DNA of 64,000 bases, taken from Vitis vinifera. Taxonomy: Eukaryota; Streptophyta; Magnoliopsida; Vitales; Vitaceae. The stretch covers positions 2,709,501 to 2,773,500 of the forward strand of contig NC_081810.1 in the NCBI RefSeq assembly GCF_030704535.1, read 5' to 3'. The first letter of the stretch is position 1, and every line of letters begins with the position of its first letter. The notes beneath the pieces were generated by a model. It saw only the letters and a list, made by a program, of their open reading frames with translations, did no database searches and was not told the origin of the DNA. This document shows, piece by piece, positions 49,379 to 64,000 of the stretch. The translations under genes were made by a program, and so were the position numbers.

Positions 49379-50036
49379 AACCAATGGGTTTCGTACCAAC
49401 TGGTAATGGGACAAGTTCCCAAACTTTATTGTCTTGCATAGATTTGTACTCTTCATTCATGGCTTCAATCCATTTCTGAGAGTTGGAACTTTTCATGGCT
49501 TGCTGGAAGTTGATTGGATCATCTTCCATCATTCCACTTTCTACCTCACGTTCCTGGAGATATACGATATAATCGTCCGAAATTGCATTTCTCCTCTCTC
49601 TAGTGGATCTCCTTAATGACATATTTTCTTGAGGTTGTTGAGTTTGTTTTTCAGGAGCAATGTCCTCATTTGCAATTAAGGGTTGAACAATATTGTCTGT
49701 TGGTTGAGGATCCAAATTTACTTCTTGATCAATGATAGGTAGTGAAACCTGTACATTATCAAAAGCAATAGTAGATCCCTCTTCCTCCTCAAAGACAATA
49801 TTCCTAGCCTGATTTCTCCCCCCAAACTCAACATCCTCAAAAAATGTTGCAGTTCCCGTCTCAAAAATTGACCTAATAGCAGGATCATAAAATTTAAAAC
49901 CCCTTGATCGCTCTGCATAGCCAATAAAGTAGCTGCTAACTGTTTTAGAGTCCAATTTCTTTTCATGAGGCTTATAAGGTCTCGCTTCAGCTGGACATCC
50001 CCAAATATGAAAATGCTTTAAACTGGGCTTTCGACC
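49379..50036 (-). pseudogene. Copia pol: duplicated integrase-C/RT-N segment C
   Basis: Repeats 48642-49299 of segment B with an offset of 737 bp. In the sense direction it runs from the integrase C-terminal part to VGTKPIG, where it breaks off and joins segment B. At 50036 it is joined out of frame to a fragment from upstream of the integrase core, so the HHCC-to-DDE region is absent. Confidence 0.85.
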
Positions 50037-50419
50037 TCAAAATGTTTTGTACCTCGTGATTCCACATGCAAGGTTTCATTATCGGACGGAACAGTTTCCA
50101 ACAAATATAGATTATCATAAACATTAAGTAAACCGGTTCCTACAACATTTGAATTAATAGATAATGTAAATTTATTGTTTCCAAATGAACAACAATAACC
50201 TGATTTGTCCAAAACAGAAACTGAAATTAAATTCCGTCTGAAAGACGGTACAATAAAAGTATCTATTAAATCCAAAAAATAACCAGATTTCAATAATAAT
50301 CTAAAATGCCCTATTGCCTCTACTTCTACCGACTGACCGTCTCCGACATAGATGCATCTTTCAGCATCACTTGGTTTTCGGTAACTCAGGCAACCCTTTC
50401 TTAACACGCCAAGCAGCAT
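50018..50419 (-). pseudogene. Copia pol fragment between protease and integrase
   Basis: Open frame of 133 codons with the motif run AERCIYVGDG, IVPSFRRNLISVSVLD and NLYLLETV, typical of the stretch after the copia protease active site and before the integrase zinc finger. The Asp-Ser-Gly protease motif is missing. Its first 53 nt overlap the end of gag in another frame, and it enters segment C out of frame and stops after six codons. Confidence 0.75.
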
Positions 50420-51260
50420 ACTTGGTACATTCCTTTTTAGTATGTCCAGGCTTATTACAGAAGAAACATGTTACCTCAACTTTCTGTTTCTTTTGTTCTG
50501 GACCATTAGAAGCAGCAACCTTATTATCCTTATTCTTTCGTTTGCCCTTATCCTTCGAAGTGCTAGCCAGATGAGCACTTTCGGTCTTGTCTTGCTTCAA
50601 TCTCTCTTCCTCTTGCACACAGAATGAAATGAGCTCATTAAGAGTCCATTTATCCTTTTGACAGTTATAACTGACCTTGAATTGATTAAATTGTGCAGGA
50701 AGAGAGATGAGAACCAAATGCACGAGTAAATCATCAGATAACTCGAGTTTCAAAGCCTTAAGTTTTGAAGCAAAATGAGACATCTCCATGATGTACTCCC
50801 GAACATTACCCTTGCCTTTATACTTCATTGAAATCAAGCTTGCTAAAAGCGTGCTCGTTTCAGCCTTATCGTTTTTGGCAAAACGTTTCTGAATTTCCGC
50901 AAGGAAGTCATTGGCATTAGTAACCTCATCGGTTACCGCACCCCTGAAAGCTTCTGGAATGCCGCGCTTCATGATCATAAGACTTAGCCTATTTGAACGT
51001 TCCCACTTACCCTAATAAACCTCATCCTCTTGAGTACTTTGCTCATTGAGTTCATCAGGTTTGGGCATTCTCAAGGCCAAGTCTATATCCATACAACCTA
51101 AGAGAATCATCATATTCTCTTTCCAGTCCTTAAAATTAGTCCCATTTAACATAGGGACATTATTGATGTTGGCAGATATAGAAGTAGTTGATATAAAAGC
51201 TGAATCGAGAACAAAATAAAATGAATCAAATAAACCATCATGCTCACATAAAATAAGCAA
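50367..51260 (-). pseudogene. Copia gag, interrupted by an in-frame TAG
   Basis: Codons 1-82 (51260-51015) contain LNGTNFKDWKENMMILLGC, the copia gag start motif. A TAG stop at 51014-51012 follows. The same frame then continues to 50367 with WERSNRLSLMIM, the UBN2-type gag helices and a zinc knuckle CFFCNKPGHTKKEC (C-X2-C-X4-H-X4-C). Without the stop this would be one nucleocapsid/capsid frame of about 297 codons. The single stop is the only gag lesion visible besides the altered 3' end. Confidence 0.85.
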
Positions 51261-51814
51261 TTAAACACATAATCTTTAAATTTAAAAGCAAATTATGACA
51301 TTTCAAGATACCTAGCACAACATTAATATCAAGTCTTTGGACAGTAATATTAACTGTAAGTGGTACTCTTGTTGTAGTGATCAAACATTGATGATAAGTT
51401 ATGTCAAATAATAAATCTATCTTTGGATTGATTTATTATTCACATTAAGTTACCTTTATAATCATCACATATTTATCACCACAAGTATGTATGCAATTTG
51501 ACCAAATATTAACTTTCCTTTGGGCCAGTCAATACCCGCATGAATCACATACACACAAATATCTAACACCCCGAACAGACTAATCTACACGGAAGATGTC
51601 ACTTTGGTGATTTTCCGCTTTAATTAGCCTATTTAAAATGCTAGATCAATAACTTAAATATTAATATCATAAAATGCTATTAAATAATAATAATAATAAT
51701 AATAATAATAGTAATAATAATATAAAAAAAAAAATTTATCAACTCAATATTTCATAAATCTTAATCCATTGACATATATTAAAATAATAACTCAAAGAAT
51801 TAATCAAGGAGTAG
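51261..51814 (-). other. Untranslated leader of the copia element
   Basis: AT-rich leader between primer site and gag, with an AAT microsatellite at about 51684-51723. Confidence 0.6.
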
Positions 51815-51826
51815 GCTCTGATACCA
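51815..51826 (-). other. Primer-binding site for initiator Met-tRNA
   Basis: TGGTATCAGAGC on the minus strand, two bases inside the 5' LTR; it is the exact complement of the 3' end of plant initiator tRNA-Met. Confidence 0.93.
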
Positions 51827-51828
51827 CT

Positions 51829-52477
51829 TGTTACCATCCAATAAAGAAGAATACCCTGATTTCATATATACTGGAATAGTTAACTGGGTGAATACCCTAA
51901 CTACATATGTACTGGAATATTTAATAGGGTGAATACCCTAACTACATATGTACTGGAATATTTAACAGGGTGAATACCCTAACTACATATGTACTGAAAT
52001 ATTTAACAAGGCGAATACCCTAATTTATATATACACTGGAATCTCCTGATTAAAAACAATGAGTAGAAAAATAATAGCGGAGGCATACCTGAATCCATTG
52101 AAGGAGAAACCTTATAGGAAAAAAAAAAAACCCTTTGAGATGGTCTTCCAATTCTAGCCACTAGATTCTGTGTCAATTTCTCTCTGAGAGGATTTTCAGA
52201 AATTGGAATGCGTAGTCGTAGAATGGGGACCATAACCCTATTTATAAACTGCTAGGGCAGTTTTAATTTTATCACAATTATATTTCTGCCCCTCATAGAA
52301 ATAATAATTGTCTAATGGTATCTACACAATAATCTCATGACAATTATACCCTTAAGCCAATTAATCAATTATTAATTAGATCACTATATTTAGGCTTAAT
52401 TAAATGATAGCACACACATTTTAATTATTTGCATGTGTGGCCCAAATTATAGATTAATTACAAAAATTAATCTAACA
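51829..52477 (-). repeat. 5' LTR of the copia element
   Basis: Same length (649 bp) as the other LTR. The two differences seen are GGTGAA/GGCGAA near 52012 and GGAAGC/GGAGGC near 52082. TATA box TATAAATAGGG at 52236-52246 on the minus strand. Confidence 0.95.
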
Positions 52478-52482
52478 ATGGT

Positions 52483-54040
52483 TTCACTTTATATTTTTGT
52501 AGTTGAAATAAGTTTGAAATTAGCGTCAACCACTTAGTAATATTGAAAGTTTTTAATGATTTTGTTAATGGACATTAGAAAAAAGATCATTATAGTGGAA
52601 AATTCAATCAATATTATTTCTAAATTTAATTCACTTGCTATTTAAAAAATATATTTATTAATCAATGGAAGTAGAAAAACTTCAAAATGTTAAAAGGATA
52701 TTCTAAGTATGGAAGAAAATATCGAGATATATTGACGATATATCGATGTTATGGAAGCGATATTTGCTGGAGAAATATCGTTCTGGCAAAATTTTGGGAA
52801 AAATCTCAAAAAATTGGCGATATATCAACGATTTTTCTCGATATACAGTGCTCCTGCTACAATGCTCCTCAAAAATTCCAATTTTGTTTGGGTTCAGGCC
52901 ACCTTACCACCAGGTCCCTTGTTGAATATGAGACACTAAAGATATATATATTTAAAGTCAATCATATAAGGAAAATATTAAAATAATATTTTAGAAAACA
53001 AATTAATTATAATTATTTTATAATTAAATACAAAAATTTATTTTAATTGATTACCAAAAATATAAAAATTATTATGAAAATTTTCTTCATAGTGTTTTTA
53101 ATATCATTAATAGATTAATTAAATATTTAAAAAATGTACATACATTACAATTTATTTTATATCATTTAATACAATTGAATTAAATAGATTATAATTTTAA
53201 TATTAATATAGATTTTAAAATTAGACATATTATAATCAAATATAATAATATTTGATGTAATTTGATAATAAATGTACACTTATAAAATTCATATTTTTAT
53301 CGATACATATGATATTATTATCAAATATGATAAATCATATTATACATATATCAAATTCTTTAATAAAATAATTTTAAAATATGTATTATACTTTTAATTA
53401 CATTTTTATGAAGTACCAATATACACCTGATTATCGACATTTTAATCCTTGGTTCTAAGTCCCATGATTCTCTCATTTATAATATTTTTTTTCTCCTTAT
53501 TTCTAATAATTTAGACAATTTTCGTAATTAATTTTTTTTGCCATCTAGCTATGAGAGACTCCCATACATAGCTATATAATGCAATTTGATTAAAATTTCA
53601 ATAACATTTTTAGAAATTAAAGAGAATTATACACCTTTAATAAAAAATATATATAATAATTTGAATATTTCAATATTTTTTATGAGATTTTAAAATAATT
53701 TTATTCTTCACATTTTAATGTAAAATGTCATTTAATATTACTTTTTATTGAAGGAAAAATATATCTTTATTAATAAACATTTAATGTTATTTTTTATTAG
53801 ATAGCCCATTTTTTAATTTTTAAGTCTAAAATATAAAAAAATTATATAACTCAAAAAAATTGAAAAAATAGGATAAAACAAATTAGGAAATGTTGGGGTG
53901 GTTTCAAATTAAAATAATTTAATTTTATGATAAATACTTAAAATAGGAAAATAAAAAAGATTATTTAGAAAAAATGGCAGGTTCATAAAAAATCTAAAAT
54001 CCTCACTCTTCACCTGTAAAATAAAAAAAAGAAAAAAGAA
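52483..54040. other. AT-rich DNA with CGATAT-type repeat, no gene seen
   Basis: 52690-52860 carries repeated GATATATCG/AATATCG motifs, and the block ends near 53455 with ATCGACATTTTAATCCTTGG, resembling the right end of the 39083-39946 element. Probably a truncated relative. The rest is simple AT-rich DNA. Confidence 0.45.
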
Positions 54041-54781
54041 AAAAAAACCCTAATATATATATATTTTTTCGTATATATTCCAAACGAAAAAAAGGTAGGA
54101 AAACAGCGGAGGTTTGGTTTCATGCATTCTCTTTCTCTCCGTCGTTGAATCTTCTGGAGAATATTTGAGAGGAGAGAGAAAGGAGGGAGAGAAAGAGAAA
54201 GGGTTGGGAGTGATGAGCTTTTAATCCTTTAATGTTATTGTGCATGATGGGTTCGCCGCATTGAATTCCTCAGTTTCACCTTCTTCCTCCGTCCCCAACC
54301 TCTTCTTTTCCATACCCATCTGAGTTTTCCTTGGATTTTCCTCATTTTACATCCCCCAAAAAGAAACAAAGGTTTTTTTCCTTTGAAAAATCCTTGTTGG
54401 GTTTTTGCAGTTTCATGATAATTAAAAAAACTCTGTCTTTTTCATGCAAAATTGTGCACACCCAGATGGGTTTCCTCTGATTTTCTCATTTTGCACCCGA
54501 ATGAAAATTTCACCGTAAACAAAGAAAGAAAATAAAAAGAAAAAGGAATGAAATCCTCGGTGGGTTTATTTTTCTTTGACATTGTTAAAGTTCTGTCTAT
54601 TTCTTACAATTCCATTTGTTTTCAAGCTTCCAAAGTCTTCCATGGTCCTCGGAGATTTTTCTCAGCAGCACACATTTTCTTTTGTTCTTGCAAGGAAAGT
54701 TTTAACTTTGATTGGTTTCTCGTTCCCTGCTCAGAAACATCAGATTTTTGCTTCTGTTTGATTGATTTGAGGCATTTGATC
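54041..54781 (+). promoter_or_regulatory. Promoter and 5' leader of the CDPK gene
   Basis: A telo-box AAACCCTAA (54045-54053) precedes a TA run. A GA-rich stretch (about 54165-54201, GAGAGGAGAGAGAAAGG style) is a typical plant leader feature. The leader contains ATGs, including one at 54548 in frame with the kinase and without an intervening stop. Confidence 0.45.
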
Positions 54782-61193
<6,412 letters not shown>

Positions 61194-62190
61194 GGGTGAA
61201 TGTTGAGTTCCAGAAAATTATTATTCTTACTGTTAAAAAAATTTCCTTTCCCCCATGCGGCCTTTTGGGGCAATGTAGGATTGGGCTGAGGGTGTCGATA
61301 TCATTTCAAGTAGCTGTGCTTAGGCTTTCTTTGTTCAGAGATAGTTGCAGGATAAGAGAATTAGTGTCAATGGTTGTAAATATTTGAATTTGGCAATAAG
61401 GCTCTTTCCATTGAAAATTATTGTCCATCTTGTGCTGTTGATGACAGGAGTCTCATGACCTCTTTGTTGTCATGTTTGTCTTTTTCAATTTTCAATATAG
61501 AAGTACTAAACATTCCTTGAGGGGTTTTGTTTTTGGTTTCTTCCGTGTCAAGCCCATACATGTAGCTCAGGATTTGTTGTAACAACTCAAATCTTTAATT
61601 AGTATTACTATTTTCTATATTGGGTTATGGTTGTTTTATCAAATATCAACTCAAATCCTATGTATCATAAATTCTTTTTCTTTTCTTTTTATTTATTAAT
61701 TTTTTGTTTTTTAATATACTCATTTTACAAAATAATTTTTTTTATTATAAATTAATTTTATGATTAAAAATGAAAAATTAAAAAATATCTATAAAATAAT
61801 ATTAATATATAATATATAAATTATTTTTACATATTAAATGACATGATATAAAAAAATTATTTGTAAAATTTAAATTTTTTAATTATGAATATTGTTAAAT
61901 ATAACAAATTTTTATTTTTTTTAAAATAGGAAATATTTGAATGTGATATAATTTTTATTTTTAATATTAAAAATAATATATATTTCATATTATTTTTATT
62001 CATTTCATAAATTAAATATAAATATGATATAACATATCTTATTGGGTATGTCATCTAAAAATATTATGTTTATAGGATATGTATCTTCAAGGATATCATA
62101 TCCCATTAAAAATCATATTCTATCAAATAAAATATGGTATCCTATTTTATCCTATATCAACCAAATGTAACCTATACGTTAACGGGGATT
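61194..62190. other. CDPK 3' region and AT-rich intergenic DNA
   Basis: The 3' UTR probably extends to about 61600. Beyond it lies very AT-rich DNA (61680-62160) with no recognisable gene or delimited element. Confidence 0.5.
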
Positions 62191-62450
62191 GTGCTAATAC
62201 AAAGAGGCTCATGCCTGTTTGATATCGGTTTTATTTTTTCTTTATTTATTAGACACCACAAATTCATTGGAATTGAAATAAATTATTAAGTATAACAAAG
62301 GCATGAAAGCACCATATGGACTGTGCCAATGTTGAGGGCTCATGGCCTGTTTAGTATCTGTTTTATTTATTTATTTATTTATTAGAAACCTCAATGGAAT
62401 TGAAATGAATTGGTAAGCACAATAAAGGACAAGGTATCTTCCCAAAAATA
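62191..62450 (-). repeat. Tandem pair of LINE-like 3' tails
   Basis: Two units of about 130 bp (62191-62322 and 62323 to about 62450). Each has GTGCYAAT, GGCTCATG-CCTGTTT, TTTTATT, a TTTATTTATT tail and ATTAGA-ACC followed by CAATGGAATTGAAAT-type sequence. The second unit carries a longer (TTTA)n tract. Confidence 0.5.
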
Positions 62451-62574
62451 AATAAATAAAATAAAAATACAAAGAGTTGATTAGGAAAAAAAAAAGCATA
62501 GAAAAAGAAAAAAAAAACACTAAAAAGGAAACCCAAGGATGGAGGTACATAAGTGAGATTCCTAAGAGGTAATA

Positions 62575-63222
62575 GTTTGTTTTGCAATGCTTTTAAAAAA
62601 CACTTCAAATATAAAAAATATTTTTGGAAAAAAAATATTTAACAAAATTTAGAAACTTAAAAAAAAAATAAAAAATCATTTACAATAATTTAAAAAAAAA
62701 AAACAATTTATAAGTGACTATCTCAAAGATACTTTTAAAGAATACGCTTTTACTAAAAATACTTCGAATAAAACTATTATCAAATACACTCTAAAAGCCC
62801 GATTGACAATGGTTTTAAAAATGTTTTTAACTTTTGTAACACTTAAATAATCAAATTTTTAAGTGTTAAAAAGGTTTAAAAACGTTTTCTAAAATCACTA
62901 CCAAACGCATTCTAAACTTAAATGACTTAGAATTTGTGTAACATTGATTTTGATTAAAACATTTTTAGTTTATAGCATTTTTAAAAATGATTTTTGAAAT
63001 AACCACCTATAAAAAAATGATTCTCTAGCATTTTAAAACTTTGTCAAACACTTAACTTTTATAAGGAATTATCAAATGTTAAAAATCACTCTTAAACACT
63101 TTTTAGAGTGTGTTTGAGAGTGATTTTAGGAAACGCTTTTAATTTTTTTAATACTTATAAAAACTTTCAAGTGTCAAAAAGATTAGAAATGCCTATTAGA
63201 ATCACTACCAAGCAGACTCCAA
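62575..63222. repeat. Cluster of MITE-like inverted repeats
   Basis: At least two small elements: about 62796-62910, flanked by TCTAAA on both sides, and about 63106-63222 with GAGTGTGTTTGAGAGTGATT matching GAGTCTGCTTGGTAGTGATT in reverse. A third probable element lies at about 62585-62790. All share TTTGGTAGTGATTTT-like ends with the 831-1050 element. Confidence 0.5.
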
Positions 63223-63689
63223 ATGAGGTAATTTGTCTCCTACAAGTTTTGCTAAAAGATTAACTTGGTGAAACCACTCATCATATTTTCTTGGACCTCT
63301 TTCCTTGTTAGCTACCCATGCTATGATAATAGAATAGTCCTGAATACAAAGATTCAAGAGACTCAAGAATTTGGTTCATAACAAAAGCTTTGGCTCTACA
63401 GCAAAATCTATTGGAACCTTTTCCAAATGTATGATCTCCAAGGGCTCTACAGTTTCCTGGCTGTCCCAGGTTACCTAATGAACATCCACCAAAAGTTTTA
63501 ACTTTATATAACCAAATTCCTACCTATTTTGGATTGCCTGATGAACATTCATCAAAATTTTAACTTCACATAACCCATAGGAGGTGTCTCCACTCCCAAT
63601 TGTTCTCTTGGAACTGTAAGTTTCATTGCAGCAAGAAGAACTCAAAAGTGTGACTTGAAGGCATCAGTAATGGAAACCCAGAGGTAGGC

Positions 63690-63810
63690 AAAGAAGTGTA
63701 TCCCAAATGGCTTCAATCTCCTTTTATCCTTGAAAATCCTGGCAATCCTTGTTCACCAAATAATCCATATCAAAGTGAGGTTAGCCATGTGCCAAAATAT
63801 CCTGCCTCTC
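63690..63810 (-). pseudogene. Decayed LINE reverse-transcriptase C-terminus
   Basis: On the minus strand a frame reads FWHMANLTLIWIIW, a stop, then TRIARIFKDKRR. This fits the W-x2-W...N-x-RIF-x-D motif that follows the zinc-binding region in plant LINE ORF2. Stop codon inside. Flanking sequence 63240-64000 may be more of the same element but could not be aligned. Confidence 0.4.
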
Positions 63811-64000
63811 AAATGACAATCAAAATTTTTAAGAAGAAAATAATCAACATATCCCCTTACTCTTAGGTTGTATTCAAAGTTCAAACAATTCCATCACTTC
63901 TAGATAAAATAACTTACGAGAATTGGTCATTTTTGGAAAATACAAAAAAGAATGTATTAAAATAAAATTTATTATCACTTTTCAAATGAAAATATTCTGA

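Larger units (their letters stand above)
45585..52477 (-). mobile_element. Ty1/copia LTR retrotransposon, full ends, scrambled interior
   Basis: A 6,893-bp element on the minus strand. The target duplication ATGGT flanks it (45580-45584 and 52478-52482). Both LTRs are 649 bp, and by eye they differ at only two sites. A primer-binding site complementary to initiator Met-tRNA adjoins the 5' LTR (right side), and a purine-rich tract adjoins the 3' LTR (left side). Order in the sense direction: leader, gag, a fragment between protease and integrase, three overlapping copies of the integrase-C/RT-N segment, then complete RT and RNase H, which is the copia gene order. Gag carries a stop codon; the protease active-site motif and integrase catalytic core are missing. 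It cannot be autonomous, yet the LTR identity implies a recent insertion, so a relative probably supplied the proteins. Confidence 0.95.

Noticed and set aside
45759-52233. 76-codon minus-strand frame found in both LTRs
   Set aside because: Duplicated only because the LTRs are duplicated; it starts at the LTR transcript leader and has no known counterpart.
63240-64000. Protein-coding gene at the right edge
   Set aside because: No long frame on either strand; the only recognisable piece is a decayed LINE motif with a stop codon.

Overview
This window is plant nuclear DNA, almost certainly from a woody eudicot. I think grapevine (Vitis) or a close relative is most likely. The genes have GT-AG introns, AT-rich intergenic DNA and plant-only families, and the retroelement types are familiar from grape. 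The species call is inference from family resemblance, not a database match. Nothing prokaryotic is present.

Six protein-coding genes can be supported. (1) 4801-5133 (+): a SIAMESE-related cyclin-dependent-kinase inhibitor in one exon. (2) 12820-13104 (-): a 94-residue single-pass membrane protein of unknown function. (3) 19076-25702 (+): a five-coding-exon NF-YA transcription factor subunit with a 5'-UTR intron and a miR169-type target site in its 3' UTR. (4) 26935-36478 (-): the ER translocation protein SEC62 in five exons, tail-to-tail with NF-YA, with introns full of LINE and SINE insertions. (5) 42065-44938 (+): a two-exon, probably plastid-targeted, single-pass membrane protein of unknown function. 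(6) 54782-61193 (+): a calcium-dependent protein kinase (CDPK subgroup III, CPK7/8/14/32-like) in eight exons. For the multi-exon genes every splice junction keeps the reading frame.

Between the genes lie transposable elements. The most striking is a complete-ended but internally scrambled Ty1/copia retrotransposon on the minus strand (45585-52477). Its LTRs are 649 bp and differ at only 2 positions, and it has a 5-bp target duplication (ATGGT), an initiator-Met-tRNA primer site and a polypurine tract. Its gag is broken by a stop codon, the protease motif and integrase core are missing, and an integrase/RT segment is present three times. Two clean solo LTRs (10877-11484, duplication CTAAG; 38183-38686, duplication CAATG) and one decayed relative of the first (39950-40606) are also delimited. 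Smaller items include a 5'-truncated LINE with a 9-bp duplication, a 21-nt tail-only LINE insertion with a 12-bp duplication, a tRNA-derived SINE, several MITE-like inverted repeats, LINE 3' tails and microsatellites.

The six genes do not form a pathway; their adjacency is ordinary for a plant chromosome arm. The most unusual content is structural: the recently inserted but rearranged copia copy placed in a perfect palindrome, the transition-only decay between two related LTRs, and the insertion history inside SEC62 intron 3.
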